8,428 nucleotides of DNA from Clostridiales bacterium (GCA_012511485.1 JAAZFZ010000015.1:1-8428), one strand, 5' to 3'. Counted from the first letter of the stretch, positions 1-6,199 are shown. Notes: generated by a model not told the origin, from the letters alone. Translations and numbers: made by a program.

Positions 1-1
1 G

Positions 2-700
2 CTACAGATACTCTATGAGGGCAAGGCAAAAAGGGTTTATTCAACAGAGAATGCGGATGTTCTTATTGTCGATTACAAGGACGATGCAACGGCCTTCAAC
101 GGGTTAAAAAAGGGTACAATCAGCGGCAAGGGCGCAATTAACAACAGGATGTCGAATTATATGTGCAGGCTTCTTGAAACGAAGGGTATCAAAACCCACT
201 ATATTGAAGAGCTAAGCGACAGGGAAACCGCAGTCAAAAGGGTAGAAATAGTTCCTCTTGAAGTTATAATCCGCAACAAGGCGGCGGGCAGCATGGCAAA
301 ACGACTGGGACTTGAGGAGGGGCAGGAGCTACTTTGTCCCGTTCTTGAGTTGAGCTATAAGGACGATGCTCTGGGCGACCCGATGATAAACGATTCCCAT
401 GCGCTTGCCTGCGGCTTTGCAACTCAGACGGAAATTGACGCTATCCGTTCAATGGCACTTAAAATTAATGACATAATGGTCAAATATTTTGCAACAAAAA
501 ATGTTGAGCTAATAGATTTCAAGCTGGAATTCGGCAGATATAAGGGCGAAATTATTTTGGCGGATGAGATTTCGCCTGACACCTGCAGATTCTGGGATAT
601 GACTACGCATGAAAAGCTTGATAAGGACCGTTTCCGCCGAGATATGGGCAGTGTTGAGCAGGCTTATGAGGAAATGGCAAAAAGACTGAGCCTGCAGTAA
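2..700 (+). CDS. purC: Phosphoribosylaminoimidazole-succinocarboxamide synthase (SAICAR synthetase), 5'-truncated by the window edge
   Basis: This cytosolic enzyme joins CAIR and aspartate using ATP to form SAICAR in de novo purine synthesis. The reading frame is open from base 2, and 232 codons are visible. The family is about 235-240 residues, so only a few N-terminal residues are missing. Seen in order are the ATP-binding start LYEGKAKRVY, DDATAFNG, the first family signature around VPLEVIIRNKAAGS, the second signature LIDFKLEFGR, and ADEISPDTCRFWD. The TAA stop is at 698-700. purF follows after 21 bases with no terminator between, so the two are almost certainly co-transcribed. The start codon and promoter lie outside the window. 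I see nothing abnormal in the catalytic motifs. Confidence 0.96.
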   Translation, partial: LQILYEGKAKRVYSTENADVLIVDYKDDATAFNGLKKGTISGKGAINNRMSNYMCRLLETKGIKTHYIEELSDRETAVKRVEIVPLEVIIRNKAAGSMAKRLGLEEGQELLCPVLELSYKDDALGDPMINDSHALACGFATQTEIDAIRSMALKINDIMVKYFATKNVELIDFKLEFGRYKGEIILADEISPDTCRFWDMTTHEKLDKDRFRRDMGSVEQAYEEMAKRLSLQ

Positions 701-721
701 TCTAATAACGGGGAGAGAGCA

Positions 722-2104
722 ATGATATCATTGAGCTCAAAGCTGCATGAGGAGTGCGGCGTGTTCGGCATTTTCGGAGACGATGTAATGAAGCCTGCCT
801 CAGCGGCATATTACGGGCTTTTTGCCCTGCAACACAGGGGGCAGGAGAGCTGCGGCATAGCTGTCAGCGATATGGGTGTGCTTAAATGCCGAAAGGATAT
901 GGGGCTTGTCGGCGAGGTGTTCTCTGACAAGGACCTGGAGGCACTCAACGGGCATATGGCAATCGGCCATGTGAGATATTCTACAATGGGCGGCAGCTGT
1001 GTTGAAAACTGCCAGCCCTTTCTTGTCAGGCATTCAAAAGGCAGGCTTGCAATTGCGCATAACGGCAACCTGACAAATGCCGAGGAGCTAAGAGGCGAGC
1101 TTGCTCTCGACGGCGCAATGTTCCAGACTACCACCGATTCAGAGGTAATCGCTCATATTATCGCAAGGGAAAGAACAAGGTGCGGTAGCATGGAGCAGGC
1201 GGTCGCAAACACCGTCAAGCGGTTAAAGGGAGCGTTTTCAATGCTTGTTATGAGCCCCAGAAAGCTTATTGCTGTGAGAGATTCTTTGGGTTTTCGTCCC
1301 CTTGTTCTGGGCAGGCTCGGCAATTCCTACATATTCGCAAGCGAAACCTGCGCACTTGACGCAATAGGCGCTCAGAGAATCAGGGATATTGAGCCCGGCG
1401 AGATAGTGGTTATAAGCGCCGAAGGCATTAACAGCATTCGGGATAATTGCTCGGGTGTCAGAAAAATATGCATATTTGAATACATATACTTTGCCCGTCC
1501 GGACAGTGTAATTGATGGAATTGAGGTTCACGCTTCAAGGATAAAGGCGGGCAGATTGCTTGCACAGCAATACCCTGCAAATGCCGATATAGTCATCGGC
1601 GTACCGGACTCCGGGCTTGATGCCGCTCTCGGCTTTTCAAGAGCCAGCGGAATTGAATATTCGGTAGGCTTCACAAGAAACAACTATGTTGGGAGAACAT
1701 TTATTAAGCCGGAGCAGAGCCAAAGGAGAGCGAGTGTTGACATAAAGCTCAATGTTCTTACACCGAACATCAGGGGCAAGAAAGTCGTAATGGTTGACGA
1801 CTCGATTGTCAGAGGCTCAACAACCGTGAATATTATTAAGGCTCTTAAAAAAGCGGGCGCAAAAGAGGTCCATGTGCGTATTAGCTCCCCGACAATTCAC
1901 TGGCCCTGCTATTTCGGCACGGATATCCCCACAAGGGAGGAGCTTACCAGCAACCACAACTCCGTTGACCGACTCTGTAGGCTTATCGGAGCGGATTCTC
2001 TTGCCTTTTTAAAGGTTGAAAGCCTTTGCGAGCTAATAGATTCAAAAGAGAAAACCTTTTGTGATGCCTGCTTTACGGGCAATTATCCCGACAGACAGGG
2101 ATAA
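722..2104 (+). CDS. purF: Amidophosphoribosyltransferase (glutamine PRPP amidotransferase), iron-sulfur type
   Basis: PurF catalyses the committed step of purine synthesis, PRPP plus glutamine to 5-phosphoribosylamine. The product is 460 residues, normal for the family. An 11-residue propeptide precedes Cys12 (LHEECGVFG), which would become the N-terminal nucleophile of the Ntn-hydrolase glutaminase domain after self-cleavage, as in Bacillus subtilis PurF. The glutaminase half shows GHVRYSTMGG and AHNGNLTN. The transferase half has the PRPP loop VVMVDDSIVRGST at residues 355-367. Cys250, Cys396, Cys447 and Cys450 match the four 4Fe-4S ligands of the Bacillus-type enzyme, which makes it oxygen-labile and fits an anaerobe. 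A GGGGAGA ribosome binding site at 710-716 supports the ATG at 722. No clear terminator follows. Confidence 0.97.
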   Translation: MISLSSKLHEECGVFGIFGDDVMKPASAAYYGLFALQHRGQESCGIAVSDMGVLKCRKDMGLVGEVFSDKDLEALNGHMAIGHVRYSTMGGSCVENCQPFLVRHSKGRLAIAHNGNLTNAEELRGELALDGAMFQTTTDSEVIAHIIARERTRCGSMEQAVANTVKRLKGAFSMLVMSPRKLIAVRDSLGFRPLVLGRLGNSYIFASETCALDAIGAQRIRDIEPGEIVVISAEGINSIRDNCSGVRKICIFEYIYFARPDSVIDGIEVHASRIKAGRLLAQQYPANADIVIGVPDSGLDAALGFSRASGIEYSVGFTRNNYVGRTFIKPEQSQRRASVDIKLNVLTPNIRGKKVVMVDDSIVRGSTTVNIIKALKKAGAKEVHVRISSPTIHWPCYFGTDIPTREELTSNHNSVDRLCRLIGADSLAFLKVESLCELIDSKEKTFCDACFTGNYPDRQG

Positions 2105-2133
2105 ATTTTAAAAAGGCTTTAATAATATATAAG

Positions 2134-2158
2134 ATGTACAGAAAACAATGTACAGAAA
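2134..2158 (+). repeat. Two direct copies of ATGTACAGAAA just before ftsY
   Basis: ATGTACAGAAA occurs at 2134-2144 and again at 2148-2158, a 14-base period. Each copy contains the small palindrome TGTACA. The second copy overlaps the ftsY ribosome binding site (AGAAAGG, 2154-2160). This is seen directly. Whether it binds a protein or is chance in an AT-rich 65-base gap is unknown. I found no convincing promoter in this gap. Confidence 0.5.
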
Positions 2159-2169
2159 GGCGCTCATAA

Positions 2170-3102
2170 ATGGGACTTTTTAAAAAAATCAATCAGGGGC
2201 TTAAAAAAACCAGGGATAGTATGACAGGCGCAATTGATGCCGCACTGCATGGCCGCACGGAAATAGACGAGGATTTCTATGAAGAGCTTGAGGAAATCCT
2301 TGTTATGGGCGATGTGGGCATGAGAACGGCAATGGAAATTGTCGAAAAACTTCGTGAAAAGGTTCGCAAAAACAACCTGAGAACACCTGAAAAGGTCAGG
2401 GACGCAATTAAGGACATTGTTGCACAGATGCTTTCGGGCGGTGAAGAGATTGATATGATAACGCTGCCGTCTATTATGCTGGTAATCGGAGTCAACGGCG
2501 TCGGCAAGACAACGACCATAGGCAAGCTTGCCGCTCTTTATAAGGCACAGGGCAAAAAGGTTATTCTCGGTGCTGCGGATACCTTCCGTGCCGCCGCAAT
2601 TGAACAGCTCGAAATCTGGGCGCAGCGAGCCGATGTTGAGATAGTCAAGCACAGAGAGGGCGCAGACCCTGCCGCTGTGATTTTCGATACAATCTCCGCA
2701 GGTAAGGCGAGAAATGCGGATTTGATAATCTGCGACACTGCGGGCAGGCTTCACAACAAAAAGAATCGTATGGACGAGCTTTCAAAGATATACAGAGTAA
2801 TTGACAGGGAGCTGCCTTATTCAGACAGGGAGGTTCTCCTTGTTCTCGATGCCACAACAGGGCAGAACGCCGTCAATCAGGCACAGGAGTTTGAGAAAAT
2901 CGCAGAGGTAACAGGGATAATTCTCACTAAGCTTGACGGCACAGCCAAGGGCGGAGTGGTTCTTAATATTAAAAACGACTTAAAGCTGCCGGTCAAATTC
3001 ATCGGTGTCGGCGAGCAGATTGACGATCTTCAGCCGTTTGACGCTAAGGTATTTGCACAGAGCCTTTTCTCAGATGAGGGCGGGGAGGACTATGAGGACT
3101 AA
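2170..3102 (+). CDS. ftsY: Signal recognition particle receptor FtsY (SRP-type GTPase)
   Basis: FtsY docks the SRP-ribosome complex at the membrane, and reciprocal GTP hydrolysis with Ffh releases the nascent membrane protein to the Sec translocon. The 310-residue product is a four-helix N domain followed by the GTPase G domain. Visible motifs are the P-loop GVNGVGKTTT at residues 107-116, the SRP-specific DTFRAAA at 137-143, DTAGR at 189-193, the guanine-specificity motif TKLDGTAKGG from 253, and the closing GVGEQIDDLQPF. It lacks the long acidic N-terminal A domain of the E. coli protein, as is usual in Firmicutes; the start MGLFKKINQGLKKT suggests a short amphipathic membrane-binding helix. 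AGAAAGG lies 9 bases before the ATG. Its last 11 codons overlap a strong SD used by the next gene. The gap to purF is 65 bases with no obvious terminator, so partial read-through from the pur operon is possible. Confidence 0.97.
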   Translation: MGLFKKINQGLKKTRDSMTGAIDAALHGRTEIDEDFYEELEEILVMGDVGMRTAMEIVEKLREKVRKNNLRTPEKVRDAIKDIVAQMLSGGEEIDMITLPSIMLVIGVNGVGKTTTIGKLAALYKAQGKKVILGAADTFRAAAIEQLEIWAQRADVEIVKHREGADPAAVIFDTISAGKARNADLIICDTAGRLHNKKNRMDELSKIYRVIDRELPYSDREVLLVLDATTGQNAVNQAQEFEKIAEVTGIILTKLDGTAKGGVVLNIKNDLKLPVKFIGVGEQIDDLQPFDAKVFAQSLFSDEGGEDYED

Positions 3103-3103
3103 A

Positions 3104-3685
3104 ATGGATTTTTTGCTTGCAACCCATAATTTGAAAAAAAGGGCGGAGCTTGAGAGGATACTTTCTCCGCTGAGCATCAGGGTTTTGACTGGCAGCGATA
3201 TCAGCATTGAACTGACAGATGTTGAGGAGACAGGCACCACCTTTGAAGAAAATTCCCTTTTGAAGGCTGAAAGCGGCTGCAGGGAGAGCGGGCTCCCCTG
3301 CATTGCGGATGATTCCGGACTTTGCGTTGATATCCTCGGCGGAGCTCCGGGCGTTTATTCCGCACGGTATGCGGGCGAGCACGGCAATGACTCTAAAAAT
3401 AACGAAAAGCTGCTTTGCGAGCTTTCAGATGTGCCGGATGAAAAAAGGACGGCAAGGTTTCTCTGCGCTGCCTGCTGCGTTTTCCCGGACGGGCTGAGAA
3501 TAGTCGTCAAGGGCAAATGCGAGGGAAGGATTTCGAGAGTTCAAAGAGGAATCGGAGGGTTCGGCTATGATAGCGTATTCATGCCGCTTGAGGTCGAGGA
3601 TTTCGGCGTTACAATGGCAGAGCTTACGGACGAAGAAAAGGATGCCGTTAGCCACAGGTGCAACGCTTTAAAGCTTCTTTCGTAG
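3104..3685 (+). CDS. rdgB: XTP/dITP diphosphatase (non-canonical purine NTP pyrophosphatase, Ham1/RdgB family)
   Basis: This house-cleaning enzyme hydrolyses dITP, ITP and XTP to monophosphates plus pyrophosphate, keeping deaminated purines out of DNA and RNA. The 193-residue product begins MDFLLATHNLKK, matching the family's usual start of a few residues then LATHN. Other family motifs are TGTTFEENSLLKA, ADDSGL at residues 68-73 with the catalytic Asp pair, GAPGVYSARYAG, GFGYDSVF and the late SHR at 183-185. An ATG at 3092 is an alternative start, giving four more residues, but it sits only 3 bases after GGGAGG; for 3104 a GAGG at 3094-3097 is 6 bases away. The 3092 start overlaps the ftsY stop, while 3104 follows it by one base; either way translation is probably coupled to ftsY. 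Pro is replaced by Ser in the usual GYDP motif, which seems tolerable. Confidence 0.95.
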   Translation: MDFLLATHNLKKRAELERILSPLSIRVLTGSDISIELTDVEETGTTFEENSLLKAESGCRESGLPCIADDSGLCVDILGGAPGVYSARYAGEHGNDSKNNEKLLCELSDVPDEKRTARFLCAACCVFPDGLRIVVKGKCEGRISRVQRGIGGFGYDSVFMPLEVEDFGVTMAELTDEEKDAVSHRCNALKLLS

Positions 3686-3721
3686 GAGCTTGAAAAAGTG
3701 CTTAAAATCGGGCAAACATAA

Positions 3722-3740
3722 TACCGTGAAAATAACGGTA
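3722..3740 (+). promoter_or_regulatory. Small hairpin directly before the yhbY ribosome binding site
   Basis: TACCGT at 3722-3727 is exactly complementary to ACGGTA at 3735-3740, with a 7-base loop. The stem ends one base before the AGGAGAAGGA Shine-Dalgarno. The pairing is seen directly. A role in controlling translation of the downstream RNA-binding protein is speculation, and the 6-bp stem is weak. Confidence 0.3.
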
Positions 3741-3752
3741 AGGAGAAGGAAT

Positions 3753-4208
3753 ATGACAAGTAAGCAACGGGCAGCCTTGAGGGCTATGGCAAACTCGCTT
3801 GAGCCTATTTTTCAAGTGGGCAAATTCGGCGTAACAGATGCAGTAATCGCACAATTGGCGGATGCCTTTAAGGCAAGGGAGCTTATAAAGCTCAAGGTTC
3901 TGCTTGAGAGCGCACCCGAAGCACCAAAGGAGATTGCACAAAAGCTCGCCGCCGCAACAGGCTCGGAGGTAGTGCAGGTTATCGGCGGCAGCATGATATT
4001 CTATAAGGAAAACGAGCAGCTGCAGCTGGAGAATAAGCCCGCAAAAAAGCCGGCTACAAAGGCTCAGAGAGAAAAGGCAAGAAAAGAAAAGCTCAGAAAA
4101 CAAAAAACGAAAAAGGTTGCGGTTACACTCAAGCAGCGGTCAAGGAAAGCAGCCGAGCGCAGGGCTACACATATAGTAAAGGTCAGGGAAAGAAACTCCG
4201 GCAAATAG
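3753..4208 (+). CDS. yhbY: YhbY/YqeI-family CRM-domain RNA-binding protein (ribosome assembly) with long basic C-terminal tail
   Basis: Members of this family are small RNA-binding proteins that associate with pre-50S ribosomal particles. The CRM domain spans about residues 1-88: it starts MTSKQRAALRAMANSLEPIF, carries the GxxG RNA-binding loop GKFG at residues 23-26, and ends in the GGSMIFYKEN strand that normally closes the protein. The family is typically about 95-100 residues; here 151 are encoded. The additional ~60 residues are very rich in Lys, Arg and Ala (for example KAQREKARKEKLRKQKTKK) and are probably disordered or helical RNA-contacting sequence. The start is set by AGGAGAAGGA at 3741-3750; an upstream in-frame ATG at 3690 lacks such a site and would add 21 unconserved residues. 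It follows rdgB by 67 bases and is probably in the same transcript. Confidence 0.9.
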   Translation: MTSKQRAALRAMANSLEPIFQVGKFGVTDAVIAQLADAFKARELIKLKVLLESAPEAPKEIAQKLAAATGSEVVQVIGGSMIFYKENEQLQLENKPAKKPATKAQREKARKEKLRKQKTKKVAVTLKQRSRKAAERRATHIVKVRERNSGK

Positions 4209-4227
4209 CCGAATACGGGGTGTAACC

Positions 4228-4986
4228 ATGAAAAGGATGAGAAAAAAAGAGACGAAGAAAGCAAAAAGAAAAGATAAAATATTTATTACAGCAGTGTTGA
4301 TTTCTTTAGCCGGTGCTGCGGCTGTAATTGCCATAACTTTAAGGGATTTCAGATTTATTAAAATAAGCTCTCTGTCGCTTTTGCTGATATTAGGTGCGCT
4401 TATTATTGTGCCGTTGCCTGCTGCAATTGCATTGAGATATTTTTGGAGCAAAATTAAAATAGGTTCAAAGATGTTGCTCACTTTTACATTGGCTGTTCTT
4501 CTTTCGGGCAGTGTTGTTTCGTCCTTCTTTTTTATTTATGTTTCACCAATCGAATCTCTCACCGAGAATCCGAAAAACTATCTAAAAACGGAGGCGGCAA
4601 ATAGCTGGATATTTGAAAGAATATCGGAGGTTTTTCCCGATACCATACCGCCAAAAGCCGAAAAAGCCATATACTATTATAATTACTCCGATTGTACGAA
4701 TATGAATGTCGATGTATATGCTCGCTGGGAGCTTGCCGATGCGCCATACATAAAGGAAAAGGAAAGGGTTATGAAAGCCTTCCCCGATGCCCGAACTCAG
4801 GTTGCAAAGGATTTAGGCAGGGTTTACATAATTGACGAATTCGGCATCGGTCAATATGAGTATCTGGTATTTTTTTATAATGATAATACAAAAACCGTAG
4901 CGTATGCATATTCCCGTACCGATAATATCAGAGACGATGAGCACAGGCCATATTTTATGCGTGTTGAGCAAATTTCAGTAAAATAA
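4228..4986 (+). CDS. Uncharacterised membrane protein, three predicted membrane segments
   Basis: I do not recognise this 252-residue protein. The N-terminus is strongly basic (MKRMRKKETKKAKRKDK). Hydrophobic segments lie at about residues 18-38, 47-69 and 82-104. The basic loop at 70-81 and the basic N-terminus argue for both being cytoplasmic, which places the C-terminal part (105-252) outside the membrane. That part is soluble, rich in Tyr and charged residues, and contains YYYNYSDCTNMNVDVYARWE and a closing half with DEFGIGQYEYLVFFYND. It has one Cys (SDCTN) and no catalytic motif that I can name. It lies 19 bases after yhbY; GGGGTG at 4217-4222 is a plausible but weak ribosome binding site. 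An ATG at 4237 is a possible alternative start. Base composition looks more AT-rich than the neighbouring housekeeping genes, compatible with a less conserved accessory gene. It may be an operon tail-ender. Confidence 0.75.
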   Translation: MKRMRKKETKKAKRKDKIFITAVLISLAGAAAVIAITLRDFRFIKISSLSLLLILGALIIVPLPAAIALRYFWSKIKIGSKMLLTFTLAVLLSGSVVSSFFFIYVSPIESLTENPKNYLKTEAANSWIFERISEVFPDTIPPKAEKAIYYYNYSDCTNMNVDVYARWELADAPYIKEKERVMKAFPDARTQVAKDLGRVYIIDEFGIGQYEYLVFFYNDNTKTVAYAYSRTDNIRDDEHRPYFMRVEQISVK

Positions 4987-5002
4987 TTTCGACACAATGC
5001 AC

Positions 5003-5030
5003 TTGACATTAACTTTAATTATGTTATAAT
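5003..5030 (+). promoter_or_regulatory. Sigma-A promoter for smpB(-ssrA)
   Basis: A consensus -35 TTGACA at 5003-5008 and a consensus -10 TATAAT at 5025-5030 are separated by 16 bases. A TG one base before the -10 (5022-5023) adds an extended -10 element. Transcription should start near 5036-5038, about 30 bases before the smpB start. It is the strongest promoter match in the window, in keeping with the abundance of tmRNA. Confidence 0.88.
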
Positions 5031-5052
5031 CACTATCCCGGCAGAACTAATC

Positions 5053-5058
5053 AGGAGG
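5053..5058 (+). promoter_or_regulatory. AGGAGG ribosome binding site that decides the smpB start
   Basis: A perfect AGGAGG at 5053-5058 overlaps an in-frame GTG at 5058, which therefore cannot be the start. The in-frame ATG at 5061 is only 2 bases away, too close for efficient initiation. The in-frame TTG at 5067 is 8 bases away, the best spacing. Confidence 0.7.
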
Positions 5059-5066
5059 TGATGGGC

Positions 5067-5528
5067 TTGGATAAAAAGGAAGGGCAAAAGGTTGCCGCTC
5101 AGAACAAAAAAGCCTATCATGATTATTTCGTGCTTGAGGAAATGGAGGCAGGCATTGAGCTTTTCGGCACCGAGGTTAAATCAATCCGTCAGGGAAGAAT
5201 TAATCTCAAGGATGCCTGGTGCAGTATTCAGGGTGGGGAGATTTTTGTCAACGGTATGCATATAAGCCCCTATGAGCATGGCAATGTTTTCAACCGTAAT
5301 CCCCTGCGGGTACGAAAGCTGCTGATGCATAAGCGTGAAATCAACAGACTTTACGGCATAACCAAGCAGCAAGGGTTGACACTTGTTCCGCTTTGTGTCT
5401 ATTTTATCAACGGCAGGGCAAAGGTGAGCGTCGGGCTTTGCAAGGGTAAAAAGACCTATGATAAGCGTGAGGCAATAGCACAAAAGGACGCTCAGCGAAA
5501 CATTGAGCGGGCAATAAAAATCCGTTAG
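5067..5528 (+). CDS. smpB: SsrA-binding protein SmpB (trans-translation), probable TTG start
   Basis: SmpB binds the tRNA-like end of tmRNA, mimics the missing anticodon stem in the ribosomal A site, and is required for tmRNA to rescue stalled ribosomes. The 153-residue product has the family signature throughout: AQNKKAYHDYFVLEE at the start, the tmRNA-binding strand GTEVKSIRQGRINLKDAW at residues 34-51, and the basic C-terminal tail GKKTYDKREAIAQKDAQRNIERAIKIR (20 residues or fewer of it form the helix that enters the mRNA channel). With the TTG start the N-terminus (MDKKEGQKVAAQNKK) aligns in length with Bacillus SmpB; starting at the ATG at 5061 would add two residues. It has its own strong promoter and is followed after 22 bases by ssrA, the gene for its RNA partner, a common arrangement in Firmicutes. 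Confidence 0.96.
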   Translation: MDKKEGQKVAAQNKKAYHDYFVLEEMEAGIELFGTEVKSIRQGRINLKDAWCSIQGGEIFVNGMHISPYEHGNVFNRNPLRVRKLLMHKREINRLYGITKQQGLTLVPLCVYFINGRAKVSVGLCKGKKTYDKREAIAQKDAQRNIERAIKIR

Positions 5529-5550
5529 ATTGCATTTCACCCAATAATAT

Positions 5551-5897
5551 GGGGATGAAAGGATTTCGACGGGGGTTTTGAACCACGATAAGCGAGTAGC
5601 GGTGCGGAACCGCTATAAAATCCGTAGTTTAGAAATAAACGACAACAATACAGTTTTAAAAGCTGCTTAAATAGCAGCCGTCCCTGCAGTGAGCACCGCG
5701 GCATTGTAAGGGGCGTCGATTAGCGGTGAACGTGAGCAGGCAAGAGCCGTGTAGCCTGCCATGAACAACATGGCTACCGTAGAGTCAAGCCTGCCTTTTG
5801 GCGTGACTTGAGGGGAATCTTAAACAAAAGGCTACACTCGTAGAAAGTTATGGGAATGGGCTTTCGGACGCGGTTTCGATTACCGCCATCTCCACCA
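5551..5897 (+). ncRNA. ssrA: Transfer-messenger RNA (tmRNA, one-piece)
   Basis: This 347-base RNA acts both as an alanine tRNA and as a short mRNA that tags proteins from stalled ribosomes. The acceptor stem pairs GGGGATG (5551-5557) with CATCTCC (5887-5893), including a G3-U70 wobble, the alanyl-tRNA synthetase identity element. The discriminator A5894 and CCA (5895-5897) are encoded. The T-arm is GCGGT / TTCGATT loop / ACCGC just before the acceptor strand. The first pseudoknot is visible: AGCGGT (5598-5603) pairs with ACCGCT (5609-5614), and its loop CGGA (5605-5608) pairs with TCCG (5621-5624). The tag reading frame ends with TAA in the loop of the hairpin GCTGCT (5662-5667) / AGCAGC (5673-5678), the classic helix 5 arrangement. 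It is probably transcribed from the smpB promoter and trimmed at 5551 by RNase P; I saw only a weak candidate for a separate promoter. Confidence 0.96.
5635..5670 (+). other. tmRNA tag-peptide reading frame
   Basis: Reading back from the TAA at 5668-5670 in the helix 5 loop gives the tag ...INDNNTVLKAA. The exact resume codon is uncertain: GAA 5632, ATA 5635 or AAC 5638 are possible, so the tag is 10 to 12 encoded residues after the initial alanine. The other two frames give an early stop before the hairpin or no stop in it. The core NDNN resembles the AND/ND start of many bacterial tags, but the C-terminus is Leu-Lys-Ala-Ala instead of the usual Ala-Leu-Ala-Ala. Confidence 0.7.
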
Positions 5898-5904
5898 TTA
5901 ATAA

Positions 5905-5941
5905 CCGCCTGTGTGTCGTTTTCGGCACATAGGCGGGTTTT
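5905..5941 (+). terminator. Intrinsic terminator of the smpB-ssrA transcript
   Basis: Bases 5905-5918 pair with 5923-5936 to give a 14-bp stem (with two G-T wobbles), outer arm CCGCCT/AGGCGG, a TTTT loop, and then G followed by TTTT at 5938-5941. It starts 7 bases after the CCA end of the tmRNA. Confidence 0.88.
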
Positions 5942-6125
5942 GCATATCTGCGGTGCGTTTTTGCGATTCAGGTTCGACAGGAATATGGAAAAACATTTTA
6001 AAAAAACCGTTATGCTGAGCCAATGGTTTTTACGCAAGAGGCGAGTCTTTGCTGCTGAGCGTCAATATTCACCAGAATTTGCAGATGTTTCGTGGATAAT
6101 TATCATTAAGACTAATGCCGAAAGT
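5942..6125. other. Intergenic stretch without a convincing gene
   Basis: Between the tmRNA terminator and the next promoter region I see no supported gene. A 48-codon frame (ATG 5985 to stop 6131: MEKHFKKTVMLSQ...) has only CAGGA close before it and no promoter or recognisable similarity, so I do not call it. A perfect 10-base palindrome GATAATTATC lies at 6095-6104; it is faintly Fur-box-like but sits about 67 bases before the next -35, and one short AT-rich palindrome is weak evidence. Confidence 0.5.
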
Positions 6126-6162
6126 TTGTAAATAACTTGTAAATAATCATGTTAAATTTAAC
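6126..6162 (+). promoter_or_regulatory. Operator-like region: phased direct repeats plus a 12-bp palindrome
   Basis: TTGTAAATAA occurs at 6126-6135 and 6137-6146, a spacing of 11 bases or one helical turn. Five bases on, GTTAAATTTAAC at 6151-6162 is a perfect 12-base palindrome, ending 8 bases before the -35 of the lipoprotein promoter. These are direct observations. The position just upstream of a promoter is typical of an activator site or UP-like element. No regulator can be named. Confidence 0.45.
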
Positions 6163-6170
6163 TTATAAGG

Positions 6171-6199
6171 TTGACACTCCCATTTTCCTTTGTTACAAT
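6171..6199 (+). promoter_or_regulatory. Sigma-A promoter of the lipoprotein gene
   Basis: TTGACA (6171-6176), a 17-base spacer and TACAAT (6194-6199) with an extended TG at 6191-6192. Transcription would start near 6206, giving a leader of about 53 bases before the ATG at 6259. This promoter excludes any start codon at or before about 6205 for the downstream gene. Confidence 0.85.

Noticed and set aside
811..1531. Several - strand frames inside purF
   Set aside because: They lie opposite the conserved glutaminase domain and have no start signals.
2164..2754. A 196-codon frame on the - strand within ftsY
   Set aside because: It lies antisense to the N domain and P-loop of a certain gene, and its translation is Cys-rich without any domain; it is a codon-bias shadow.
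5503..5530. Separate promoter for ssrA (TTGAGC, 16 bases, TTAGAT)
   Set aside because: Both boxes are poor matches, and the strong smpB promoter with a 22-base gap explains expression.
5969..5982. GGTTCGA resembling a tRNA T-loop, as might mark a tRNA remnant or attachment site
   Set aside because: The flanking bases do not pair into a T-stem, and no acceptor or anticodon arm is near; no integrase or repeat of the tmRNA 3' end is visible.
5774..6037. An 87-codon frame on the - strand
   Set aside because: It overlaps the 3' half of the tmRNA and the terminator; no ribosome binding site or family motif is visible.
6095..6104. Fur-box-like palindrome GATAATTATC
   Set aside because: Only 10 bases of an AT-rich palindrome, about 67 bases from the nearest -35; chance is likely.
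5850..6131. A 93-codon frame starting within the tmRNA
   Set aside because: Its first part lies in the T-arm and acceptor stem of ssrA and it runs through the terminator hairpin, so the start is not credible.
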